In this document: one piece after another, positions 21,845-32,474 of the stretch
Layout of the letters: each line of letters starts with the position of its first letter
Numbering within the stretch: position 1 is the stretch's first letter
From: Pestalotiopsis fici W106-1
Taxonomy: Eukaryota; Ascomycota; Sordariomycetes; Amphisphaeriales; Sporocadaceae
DNA length: 64,000 bases
Direction: 5' to 3'
NCBI RefSeq assembly: GCF_000516985.1
Contig: NW_006917093.1
Coordinates: 1,426,001-1,490,000 of the forward strand
Program-made: the position numbers and the translations under genes
The notes under the pieces: generated by a model
What the model saw: only the letters and a program-made list of their open reading frames with translations
What the model was told of the DNA's origin: nothing
Database searches by the model: none

Positions 21845-22877
21845 ATGGCAACCACCAAGAATTCTGCAGTGTCTGAGGACCCGGTCGATGTCCTCATTGT
21901 CCTGCATAACAAGTTCGACCTTCTTGACTTTGCTGCCGTTGTCAAGGTTCTGACTTCTGCTCTCCACGACAAGAATGACACTGGTAAGTCGTTGATATAC
22001 TCCTGCATACAGTTCACGGATAGTACGAAATTGGCTGGAAGCTAATAGCTTCTCCTGAAATCTAGCTACCAAGGCCTTCGAGATCACTACTGTTGGTGCC
22101 GAAGCCAAGGTTCTCTCTTCTCAGGGCGTTCTTGTTGGTCCCAACCTCTCGTTCAAGGACGCCTACGAGCAACTCGACACCTACGATGTCCTTGTTATCC
22201 TTGGCGGTGATTATGACACCGTTCTCAAGAACAAGGCTGAACCCCTTCCAATCATCAAGGCCTACAGTGACCTCCAGATGAAAGACAACCTCCGAGAGCG
22301 TACTCTCTTGTCCGTCTGCTCTGGATCCATCTTCCTTGCTGAGCAAGGTATCCTCTCGGGCCTAGCAGCCACGACCCACCCAGACTACATGACCGCCTTC
22401 GAGAACACTTGCAGTCACTCCTCCGTCCGCGATGGTACGGACAGATGTGATGTCGATGAGATTGCTCGCTATGTAGTCAACAACCTCCGCTTCGATCTTG
22501 GTGACGAAGATGAGAACCCCTACATTCGCCGCAAGTCAGATGCAGGCCAGCAACGAAGTGGCCCTGGCGCCCGGTACGTCATCCCCTGTTACACTACCAA
22601 TCCTATACATCTATGGGGATATGGCTAATATAAAATTCGTTGCAGAAAGGGAAGCATCTCCTTCAAGGGCATGTCTCGCCGCGAGTCGGTGGCTCGTCGC
22701 GCAGCCATGAGACTCGGTGGCCTGCGTGTTATTACAAGTGGGGGTTCGACTGCTGGCATTGATGCAACTTTGTATCTTGTCAGCATTCTCGTTGACGAAG
22801 ATGCTGCCAATGAGGTGGCTCGCTCTCTGCAGCACAACTGGGTCAAGGGTACCGTCGTTGATGGTCTCGACGTTTAG
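21845..22877 (+). CDS. DJ-1/PfpI family protein (isonitrile-hydratase-like)
   Basis: Exons 21845-21983, 22066-22573 and 22646-22877 give 292 aa; donors GTAAGT and GTACGT, phases 1 and 2. The fold is class-I glutamine-amidotransferase-like. VLVILGG (~residue 88) and SVCSGSIFLAE with Cys131 form the nucleophile elbow, followed by GILSGLAATTHPDYM, which resembles the isonitrile-hydratase/AraC-associated subgroup more than true DJ-1 or Hsp31. There is an Asp/Asn-rich insertion (GDEDENPYIRRKSD) and an Arg-rich segment around the second intron. The C-terminal GGLRVITSGGSTAGIDATLY is the family's conserved end. Substrate unknown. Likely cytosolic, as I see no targeting signal. Confidence 0.82.
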
Positions 22878-23404
22878 ACGGATAGAGAAAAGCAATCGGA
22901 TTGAGCGTAGAAACCAAGGGATATAAGGGTATATCTCGCGCCATCCAGGCATTAGAAATGCCGACCGAAATAGGTCATGATTAGCTCCCAGCTCGCACAA
23001 TGAAAGTAAAACAATGTAAAAGTACAAAACTGGTGCACACCAATTGCAAATGTGACATTGTAAATAATGTTTTGGCGCTGGTTTCCAAACATGCAAATAG
23101 TGTCATTGAATACATGTTTCGTGTAAATCAATTCCGTGTGAATTAATCCAAACTCGAGCTTTGAGAGAGCTTCTATCCAGATCCGTAAATACTGACGGGC
23201 AATGCCGAGCCAAATGATTGGGCCCACAAATGGTGGAACCCGAGTCATGCCAATTGAATGTGGAACCCTTGCCGGATTTTCAGCCGCCGCGACTCCGAAA
23301 GTTGCTGTAGGTCGCAACGGGATTGGCAAGATTCGAGCCTCAAGCTGGGAGGAAAACCATTTTGGGCGAATTGAGCGACAGCCACTGTTCCAATACCAGA
23401 CAAA
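22878..23404. other. Intergenic region
   Basis: 527 bp with the DJ-1 3' UTR and the promoter of the uL23m gene. The frame upstream of 23405 is open by chance but lacks an ATG context and conservation. Confidence 0.45.
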
Positions 23405-24047
23405 ATGGCTTCGGCAGCAGCCAAGACGTTCCGCACGGGAACAAAGCAGGTTTTCCTGTAAGTGCGCCACGATGCAGCTGCATCTTCATGCAACAACGGC
23501 CGACCAAACTGACACAACCTGCTCTGCTCCCAGGCCCGACCATATAGTAACACTTTGCCGACCGCAACGGCCTCAACCGCCGCAGTTTGCAACGTTCCAA
23601 GTGCCTTTGACCTTCAATAAGCTCGACATCCGCGACTACCTCCTGCATGCCTACAAGATTAAGACCCTCGGCGTGCGGTCACACCTGGCACAGCGCCCTC
23701 CCCGACTGTCAGCATACACGGGGCGCATCGGACGGCCGCCGCCTATCAAGTACATGACGGTCGAGCTGGAGAAGCCGTTTGTGTTCCCAGCCGAGCCCGC
23801 CGAGGAGGAGCACAAGAAGTGGCACACGGAGGAGATGCAAAAGCGCGTCGACATGGAGAAAGAGTACGCCGACCGCGCCCGCTCCTATCGCGAGAAGGGC
23901 ACCCTCATCTCGCCCACCATGCGCCGCCGTGACGAGGACCGCAACATGCTCGCCAAGCAGGCTCAGGACCTGCTCGAGGGCAAGGTCAAGTGGGGCAATG
24001 AGAGGACGCTCGACCCGAGGTGGCAGAACAGTCAGGACCAGTCGTGA
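23405..24047 (+). CDS. Mitochondrial large-subunit ribosomal protein uL23m (Mrp20/MRPL23 family)
   Basis: Exons 23405-23457 and 23534-24047 give 188 aa; the 76-nt intron has GTAAGT…CCCAG, phase 2. Splicing joins KTFRTGTKQVFL to PDHIVTLCRPQ, restoring the conserved uL23m N-terminus (…KQVFLPNHVIT…). FATFQVPLTFNKLDIRDYL and HAYKIKTLGVRSHL follow the uL23 fold, and a charged helical C-terminal extension is typical of mitochondrial forms. The protein would sit near the exit tunnel of the mitoribosome. The start at 23405 has an AAA context and gives a basic, Ala/Thr/Arg N-terminus consistent with import. Confidence 0.87.
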
Positions 24048-26745
24048 GGAGGCATATTACTGCTTTAAACCCGGCATAGGCAGTTACGGGAGGGGAAATG
24101 TAAAGCACAAATCCCCAATTGTGCCCGGTGCGATGACATACAGGTGTATAAAAAGAAGAGCACCAAATCAGGCGTTTTGTTTCATTGAGGCGGTGGGATA
24201 TTCCGATGTACGATCAAGTGTGCCACAAGTGTATAAAGATCTGGTCATGGCAGGCAAAGCAGAAAAGAAAGTCATTTTGAATGTGATTATCAAAGAGAAG
24301 ATCCAAAATCACACATCATATTTCTGTATTCTTCCACATGGGTACAGTCCAAATCGACCTCTACGCTACACAAAGCATTGACACACATCGTATTGTCTTT
24401 TGTCGAGCTGTTATTTGTCAAAGCTACGGTCTCGCGAAGATCATCAATAAGTTACCTCCGTTATGCTGTCCGAAATTAATTTTATTGCCCCAAATAGATG
24501 CAAAAATCATTACGATGAGTTCGCAAAATGTATCTGGCCCAAAGACATGGCATAGTGCGAAAAAGCACCCTGACAATAACCTCGTGGGTAATACCTGTGT
24601 TTCTAAATTTCTTATTTGATTATGATTTATTCCTTTTGCTGCGAATATACATTTCACTATTGCGTATTTTCGCAGGTTCGTTCCAGTCAGTAAATCAGAC
24701 GTGATATGCAGGTTTCACACCAGCTTCATCACAGTAAATTACCAGACTTTATTGAAGACCTCCCAATCCACTCCTTCCAAGTGCTAGTAGCGTGGCATTA
24801 TCAGAGATTGAGTTGGTCCTCCATCACAAACAGCAACTAAGCTCGGCACGGTCCTTGGTGATTCTCGCCTAAACTCGTCAAGGAACATGGAAGCAAAATT
24901 TGGCATGGCATGACACGATCCCTCTTCCTTCCCCGCGGTTCATCACTCTCAATAAGCACATATGACCGCTGGGCTGGTTATTCCCATTGAGAAAAGCGTC
25001 AATTTAAGTTGCCATGTGGTGCTTGTTGGACTGTTTTCTCCGCCATCCATCATAATTCGTCGGTAGCAACCCAAATGAATGGATGCTTTTAGACACGGAC
25101 GACTGATGATACGGTCATATTTCTTCTCCACTTCCAATATCCAGAGAATCGATCTTGCTGATTCATAGGACGCACGCAACGATAAAGCTTGAGCCGTAAT
25201 TGCTGTCGGAAATTACGGGAATTAGCCGATTGGTCTTATTCTCAATGCGATTCTCTCTATCCTCCTTCGTGGCAGTCACAGCACAAACGTCGGTAATAAC
25301 CAACGCAGCCATGTTATATTTCACCCACTGGTCCCGCAAGAGCTCAGGCGATGCATGTGTAAAGTCAATCCATAGTCGCCTGAACGCCTTCCCCGCAGCA
25401 GTCTATCTACTTAAAAAGAACAATTGGTCACTACCTGCATCTAAAATATCGTGGTCTCAATCTGAGCTAGAATGAGAGTTTAGGAATAATGCCAAGGTGG
25501 TAGACTAGCTACCTAGTCGCTGCTTATAGAAAGTATAACAGTACTCGAGAGCTCAATGGCGTGACAAGCTTGGATGATTCTTTCACTCTGCGCCGTAAAT
25601 ACTTACAGCTGATGGATTTAAATGGATATACGATCTGAAAGGTTACAGGGTAACTAGGCCTGGATCGCTTCTCGCTCACTTAGTCAAAGATCCAACACTA
25701 TAGCTTTCCAGCCGATCTTGATCCAAAGACTTCAAACTATTTCTGCAACAAGCAAAAGCAGCCTCAGTGGTAACTCGGCGCCAATCGATATAAATTCTAT
25801 TTTGTTACCAAGCACCTTTGGTCCCTGTTAAGGTGAGTTAACAAAACAAAAACTTATTAGCATACCCATCTACGCAAGCCAAAATAGTGTGCATATCTCT
25901 CCTCACAATGCCAAGATCTATATGTTGAAACACTTGGAAGCCGGATATACGCTCGATATTCACTCGTCAATAGAGGAACCCATGAAGAGGACTGATCATT
26001 CCAGATGACCCGAAAGTTACTCCAACTAACGCTTTGCCCATTGATCCAAAGCTACAACAACATCAATCTTGCATGAATCTTGCCGAAAGCCGGTCACATG
26101 ACGCAACTTGGAGTCGTGGTGTCTTTGATAATCTGGAACCTTGGAAACTAGAAAATATCAATAGGGGTATAAGTGGGGAGAAAATATATTCCCGGATGCC
26201 CAGACTGCTGATTCCACACCACAGGACGGACTTGCAAGATTTATCCGTGTCATCCGAATTTTGGCTCACGATAATCTACTGACTGCTTCACTGAGCCATT
26301 TTCAGAGACTTCCTCGGATTTCGTTCCCAACAAGAAGCTAGCCATCCAGAAACAGCAGTTTTCGCATGGGATGTGAAGCCATATAGGTCTACAACGGTCC
26401 GATATACACAATGCATATCGAAACGGTGTATAATCAATTAATTTGTCCTCTTTTTACCATCATTTAGGCCATGTATCGAATTGTATAGACCAATCCCGCT
26501 AAATCGTGGCAGTAACAAAGTTAGATTAGTAGCATGATGTCTACGAAAATAGTGACCATCACTGCTGGATGCAATGATGACTTACACTATGGCCGTGGCT
26601 ATCTCCAGGTAGTCTATATCTATATAAGTGGCCATGTTCTCCGCCAAGATCGTTGTCCTCTCGTGATTCTTCAAACATCTCAACCGACAGATACTACTTC
26701 TTAAGACAGTTTGCATAGTCGACACAGCCCTCCCGCCTTGTTATC
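24048..26745. other. Long intergenic region with coding-like remnants
   Basis: 2.7 kb with no confident gene. Two patches look protein-like. On the minus strand, 25430-25180 reads GKAFRRLWIDFTH, LLRDQWVKYNMAALVITDV and RLIPVISDSNYG without stops, followed downstream by 25179-24949 in another frame. On the plus strand, 26034-26282 reads DATWSRGVFDNLEPWKLENI and PRLLIPHHRTDL, then 26308-26420 reads RDFLGFRSQQEASHPETAVF. I do not recognise a family. They may be relics of lost genes. A TATA-like TATATAAG at 26621-26628 lies ~120 bp before the next ATG. Confidence 0.4.
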
Positions 26746-28915
26746 ATGGCTCCCACTGCAATGTATCTCTCTGAGGATATCTCAGATCAGATTTCTTCCA
26801 AGAAAATGGGTCTGGATAAGTCCCACATGTTTGACTTGAACCACAAAGGTTCTACGCCCGAGGTCAGCCTCCACGACCTGGCCGTCCAGGCTCCTGTCCA
26901 GTCACGCGGAGGCTCTACCACTCTTGAGTCTAATGGTCTTAAATCATTGCATGGTTTTGGGCTAGGATCCAAGAAATATGAGCTTCATACGTCCAGCTCG
27001 ATGGGCTCTCTGAGTGGGTCAGCCGCTGGACGCCACAAGATCAGTGGTGTGTCTAGCGCCCTGGCCATGGACTCCCAACGCATCGAGTTCTCGGAGGAGC
27101 TCTCGGCCAGGGAGAAAAGCCTGTTCATGGAGACGGTCGAGGCCATGGAACAACTCGCTCACCAGAGTAGTTCAATGAAAAGCCTATTCGCCACCATGGT
27201 AAGTTACTCTCTTGTATCCTGAAATCGATCATACCTTCGAAGATGCGTCAAACCTCTCATGTTCTGTCCTTGCATCATAACATAAGGACTAAAATTCACA
27301 ATTCAGCTGCACTCTTTTTGCTGACTTGATATTCTGACAGACAGCGGAGCGGAGGGACATTGTGGTTACTCTGAAGCAGTACTACGCTAGGCTCGACAGA
27401 TTGACCCTGCTCATTCAGGAATTGGAGGAAAAGCAGAAGAAGCTGAAGCGTGAAAACGAATCAGGTAAAACTAGCATGTTGAAGCTCACCTTTAAGCTGA
27501 AGGAGGCAGAGACCAGTATCGATACGTACAAGGACAAAGTTCGAGAGCGTGAGGGCACAATCAGCAAGTTTCAGATTGAACTTGAGAAGACCCAGAATGA
27601 GATTGATGAGATCCGCAAAACGCATACCATGAAAGAAGCCGAATGGACAAGGACTCAGGGAACAATCGAGGCCGTCGAGCGAGAGAGAGACATTGCCCAA
27701 GAAATCATAATTGACCTCAGAGCGCAACTCGACAAGTACAAGGAAAACGAGTCCAAGATGCAACAGAGCAATCTTGTGGTCACTGAGAAGAACGAAATCC
27801 TGAGAAGGGAGCTCGATCTTGTCAGGGGACAGCTTACTACCTCGGAACGCATGAGTGATGAGTTAGCCCACATGAAGCGTGGCTTGGAAGATGAGAACCG
27901 CACCAAGCAGAGCAGGATCAAGGATCTCGAGACCAAGCTGGAAGAGGCCAATGAGCAGTACGAACAAATTATGGAGTCATACAATGAGGTTCAGAGCGTC
28001 AATGTGACGCTCAAGAGCCAGAATTCGATCCTCGAGCAAAAGGTTAGGTACTTGAAGCAGGCTCTGCAAGACACCAATAATAAGCTCGAGGAGGCTCAGC
28101 GCAAGGCCGAGAATGCTTCCAACACGGTAGAACATCTTACCAGCAAGCTCGCAATGGCGCAAAAGGAGTGCGAGGCCCTCCGGGTCGAAATCACCAAGAT
28201 GTCGGAGAAGGTCTCGAAGAAGCAGGAAGAGCTTCGCATCGCCATTAATGAAAAGGAGCGCATCCTGCAGGAATACCGCCGCGAGATGGTCAAGTCCGAG
28301 GAAAGCAACCGCAAGGTCGCTGCTCTGGAAGAATCTCTGCGCCGCGCCGAGTCGTCGCTCAAGGAGAAGACGCAGCTGCACTATACCCTCACGGAGCGTA
28401 TCGGAAAAATGGAGCGCGAGCTCAACGACGCGGTGAGCAAGTACGGCAGCCTAGCCTCGGAGAACAAGAAGCTTGAGGCGCAGGCGTCGTCGCTGCAGGC
28501 GCAGATCATCGAGGTCACGACCCGGTACGAGAACGCCAGCGAGAAGCTGCGCGAGTCGGAAGGGAACGACGAGGACTTGACCGAGAAGCTGCGCGAGGCC
28601 TACGCCGACCACGCCGAGCTCGAGAGGCAGAATGCCGAGCTGCGCCGCCTGCTCAACAATACCCGCGAGCAAATGGACTCGGCTATTTCCTCGCGTGTCG
28701 TGGCCGACCAAGAGCGTGACCAGGCCATCACCCGCTACGAGGAGAAGGGGAGGGAGATGCAGAAGACTCTGGAGGAGCGCCAAGAGGCGGCATCTCGCCA
28801 CTTTCATAGCAATGGGCACTCTTCCGATGTTCATCACGCGGTAACTCAGAGTTTCAGCAACGGAAGCGTCAAAAAGAAGGGCAAGAAGCACACCACGCTT
28901 GGAACTTGTTTTTGA
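26746..28915 (+). CDS. Large coiled-coil protein, function unknown
   Basis: Exons 26746-27198 and 27341-28915 give 675 aa; the 142-nt intron has a GTAAGT donor and a CTGACAG acceptor, phase 0. Residues 1-150 are Ser/Gly-rich and mostly disordered, with a short conserved-looking segment (EELSAREKSLFMETVEAME) before the intron. Residues ~152-625 are a nearly unbroken coiled coil with heptad spacing of Leu/Ile and dense Glu/Lys/Arg/Gln. The tail is basic (VKKKGKKHTTLGTCF), and the Cys near the end (TCF) is notable. No motor, zinc-finger or membrane segment is seen. It may be a cytoskeletal or organelle tether, but that is only inference from shape; similarity to USO1, myosin tails or SMC proteins would be generic. 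Confidence 0.8.
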
Positions 28916-29595
28916 CAATTTAAAGTAAGCCGACGTACATTGTGACTATGACCCACAGAGGGTTGAATAATTAGGAAGAAACCTTGGCCACTCATTTAGG
29001 AGATGATATCAAATGTAAATGGCTACCTGAAAAGAATTATACTGTAGTGATTCTGTCAAAGATGAAATCACCAATGCCTTACCCCAGTGAATGTGCCATA
29101 ACTTTCATATGATGCACCGTTGATCCAGTCTTGCCACGAGCAAGAGCTCGCCCTTATCTGAGCCACAGGCCGGGCCTCATGAACTCGGCCGATAAGCAGA
29201 TTCGCTGCATGCTCTCCAACTTTGAAAATCCAGAGCGTCTGAGGACATGAAGCCCGAGCCGCGAAACAGTCTCAGTCTTTGATACCAGCAACGCCCAAGA
29301 ACTGCTGAGTCGTCTTTTGACCTTTCAAGTCTTCTCAGAGATCATGATGGTAAGAACGCCTGTCATGCCTGGAGCAGAATCACAAAACGATTCTCTGGAA
29401 ACGTCGTAGCAGCCTGTTCGGGTACTATCCTGGTCGCAATGCCGCACCACATGTTTCATTCTCTAGTGGAAATACCTGAGACAATAGGTGGGCTACATTT
29501 TAGTCGGATTTGGGATGTATTTTCAGTTCGTTTAAACCATTCTTTTCGCCAATTTGAGAATCCTAGATTATATCCCATTAGATTCCCCAATGCAC
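28916..29595. other. Convergent intergenic region
   Basis: 680 bp between the coiled-coil gene and the 3' end of the SDR gene. No gene or notable repeat seen. Confidence 0.45.
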
Positions 29596-30614
29596 TCAAC
29601 CGCCATTCAGACATTTAAGGGAAAGAAAACTCACAATCATGCCATCCCAGCCAAACCACGACAGAAACCAAGCCAGATACGTTTGACTGCCATGCCACAG
29701 GGTCCAGCGGGGCTCGGGCTTCAGCAGGTCGCGCACAACGCCCTTGGCGTAGTCGTCCACATCGTCGCGCTTGACATTGTGTATGAACTCTCTGCTCTCA
29801 ATCTTGTGCGCGATCGGGGTGTAGTAGCTGTCGGCCGGCAGCTCCACAGGCGCATTCTCGTAAAGCTTGGTCTTTACACCGCCAGTGACTACTGTCACGA
29901 AACGCACGCCCAGGGGCTTGAGCTCGACACGAAGTGTGTGTGCCATCTTGTGGGCAGTGCCGTGTTAGCTTCCGTCTCTCCTTTTGATATGAGACGGAGT
30001 AGTTTTGAAGGAGATTCAAGATGGTTGTAAGCTCGGTATGAATCACGTCATCCCAGAGGAAACCGAGCATAGTTTTTGGAATGTACAAGGCTTGAGACTA
30101 TTGGAGTATAGTCCGGACCAAGTGATCGCATATTTATATCACTCACTGCGTGAATTGCGGCCTTGGACGCATTATAGGCCGACTGAAACGGCAGGCAAAA
30201 GACCTCCTGTACACTCCCGATATTGGCCACCAAGCCCCGGGCCTGGATCAAAAGCGGTAGAAACGCGTGCGTCACCACAAATACGGCCGTGATATTGGTA
30301 TCGATAACGCGCCGGAAATCATCCGCCTTAGAATCCGTAAAAGGCATGAAATGATGGACGCCGGCATTGTTGATGAGATAGTCGAGCGAGCCCCCCGTGG
30401 CGGCCCCGACCTGCGCCACGGCCGCGGCAATGGACGCGTCCGAGGTCACGTCCATGGCCACGGTCTCGACGCCCAGCGCCCGGAGCGACTGCATCTTTTC
30501 GACGTTGCGGGCCGTGGCAAAGACACGGCAGCCCTGGGCGTGGAACTCGGCGGCCAGGGCGGCTCCGATGCCCCCGTCGCTGCACCCCGTGATCAGAACA
30601 GTCTTTGGCGCCAT
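29596..30614 (-). CDS. AYR1-like short-chain dehydrogenase/reductase
   Basis: Exons 30614-30147 and 29946-29596 on the minus strand give 272 aa; the 200-nt intron (GTGAGT…ACAAG) is phase 0 and splices SKAAIHA to MAHTLRVEL with no residues missing from the SDR fold. LITGCSDGGIG is the NAD(P)-binding motif, NNAG is present, and the active site is Ser…Tyr-x-x-x-Lys (SAYNASK). The C-terminus ends in a hydrophobic WFLSWFGWDGMIVSFLSL segment, matching the membrane-bound 1-acyl-dihydroxyacetone-phosphate reductase group (Ayr1, ER/lipid droplet). That substrate would put it in phosphatidate/ether-lipid synthesis; related SDRs have other substrates, so the specific reaction is inferred. Confidence 0.82.
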
Positions 30615-31376
30615 CTCTTTTCGTTCTTGTAATAATGGGATCGGTTCTCAAAAGTGATGACAATAGTAAAATATTTAAAAAGACAATGGCTGCGGCCCGG
30701 AATGAACGGGAGCAATCAGAAACTCTTGAGTTGTGTACAATGACAATAGCACTTGGTCACTCAGTGGGGGCGGCTAGGGTTGAACCTCGGTTCAGTTCAG
30801 AAAAAAAGGGATGAAGCTCAAGATCGTCGACGAGGAAATAAAGCTTTTGCCCAGTAGAGATCTTTCAATGATGGAATAATCTTTACTTCTTGTTGCTATA
30901 TGTGTGACTGCTGCCGTTTGTCGTTCTGAAAAGATCGAGTAGCATGCAATCATGCTAGCGTCGGATCCCCGGCTGCTACCTTTGAAACGCACTTATATGG
31001 GCAGCATGACCAACCCTCCCATACTATCGAGAGTCACTGGAGATCGATCTCATTGTTGCAACAATACTGCATGTACAGAGCTGTCGGCAGAATGGCAATG
31101 AAATATAATGTCGAGCACAGCTGATTTTCGCATATTCTTATCTCATCACAGCTTGCCAGGTAGTGTATAATGCTTCGAATTTCTCATGGTCAGAGATAGA
31201 GTATCTGGTCGTTATATGAATTCAATAAGCTTGAATTATTGATAGCACTTCAAGTCCCCGACTCCGACTCATCTTGGTCACCTTTGATTGTTTGTTGAGC
31301 TCCTTGATTTGTCTTTTGATCGACAGACCTAAAAGCCGCGGAACCTTCGTCTTTCGAAAGGTTATGGGTGTTTGCA
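30615..31376. other. Intergenic region
   Basis: 762 bp with the SDR promoter and the 3' end of the MT-A70 gene. No gene seen. Confidence 0.45.
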
Positions 31377-32474
31377 TCATTGACATAAAGTTTTAGGCCC
31401 TTGCTTCTCTGTCGCAGAGTCATCAACCCAATGTTGCTTCTGCTGAAACAATAGCGTTTGATCTCCCCAACTCCACCAGCCTGCGGTCAAATTCCTGGAG
31501 AACACCTCCAAGCCCAAATAGCCATTGGGAAGGAAATCTTCCAAGAGCATGCGGATATTTGGTTTTCGGGAATGCAAATCGGGTACAGCGAAGACGACCT
31601 TGCGTTCTGGCTGCAGTTTCTGAGAGCTGCCTCTCCGCTTAGCAAACAGCAGGCGTTCCCAAGGTTTTCTCCAAGTCGATCCAAAGTCCACAATCGGTTC
31701 CCCGTTGCTGGTAACCTTGACCCAAATCCATTCGCCGATGGGCTCTACATTCCATTGGTCGAACAAGCCACCGGGGGACTTGAGTAAATCAATCACTGCT
31801 GGTTTATTAGTAACCCATACGGCTACAATGCCTTCGAGCTTGAGATGGCTAGCGATCGGTATCAGGCTCAGGAGGTCATGCATCTCCGTCATATCATAGG
31901 TGGTGCTGTAGCTATTCTTCTTCTTCCGGCGGACGGATCTACTTGGCCATGGTGGATCTAGAACTACTATGTCAAATTGGGGTGCTGTCTTGAGAAAAGA
32001 GTCTCTCTGACTCTCAATTGAACCCAAGAGGTACTTGCTATCGGCCGGAATGTAATTGAACTCGGGCGAATCACCATGATGCAGCTCCGTAGCGCATAGC
32101 TTCCTCTTTTGCGGCACCGCAGGAGCCTCTGTGTTGTGTTGAATAGTGGTCTGGTCAGGGAGCGGCGCACAGGTTCGCGGCAAGTGCCAATCTCCATGAT
32201 ACGTGTCCCGTATCGCCTTATGCGCATGTCGAACGGTTTCACAGGCCATGAGCTCATCAATGAGGGCAGATGCCGATTGAGACATGTTCGGCTCCTGCGA
32301 CGACTTGGACGACACCTGGTTTTGCCATGGCTTGGCCAGTGGCTGGCAAGACAGGAGCCGACGATTGGATGGCGTTGTTTGTCCCTTGGGCAGTTGTGCA
32401 AGTTCAATAGAGCGTGGTATGTCGACCAAGACAATTGATTTGTCGGAATTGGAGAAGAGAAGACAGGACGACAT
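31377..32474 (-). CDS. MT-A70 family N6-adenine methyltransferase (METTL4-like)
   Basis: Single exon, 365 aa from the ATG at 32474; the frame extends further only to a GTG. Residues ~165-345 form the MT-A70 fold. DPPW at residues 173-176 is the SAM/adenine catalytic motif, followed by YDMTEMHDLLSLIPI, VAVWVTNKP and GEWIWVKVTSNGEP. Later come WRKPWERLLFAKR, HSRKPNIRMLLEDFLP and LEVFSRNLTAGWWSWGDQ, the order seen in the METTL4 clade rather than METTL3/14. Homologues methylate adenine in DNA or snRNA; which applies here cannot be told from sequence. The N-terminal 120 residues are poorly conserved in character. Nuclear location is likely but no clear signal is visible. Confidence 0.85.
   Translation of the reverse strand: MSSCLLFSNSDKSIVLVDIPRSIELAQLPKGQTTPSNRRLLSCQPLAKPWQNQVSSKSSQEPNMSQSASALIDELMACETVRHAHKAIRDTYHGDWHLPRTCAPLPDQTTIQHNTEAPAVPQKRKLCATELHHGDSPEFNYIPADSKYLLGSIESQRDSFLKTAPQFDIVVLDPPWPSRSVRRKKKNSYSTTYDMTEMHDLLSLIPIASHLKLEGIVAVWVTNKPAVIDLLKSPGGLFDQWNVEPIGEWIWVKVTSNGEPIVDFGSTWRKPWERLLFAKRRGSSQKLQPERKVVFAVPDLHSRKPNIRMLLEDFLPNGYLGLEVFSRNLTAGWWSWGDQTLLFQQKQHWVDDSATEKQGPKTLCQ

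Noticed and set aside
23202..23404. N-terminal extension of the uL23m frame upstream of 23405
   Set aside because: The extended frame also reads through the intron; the spliced two-exon model gives the conserved N-terminus.
28451..28918. 155-codon antisense frame in the coiled-coil gene
   Set aside because: Leu-rich antisense shadow of Glu/Lys/Arg-rich codons.
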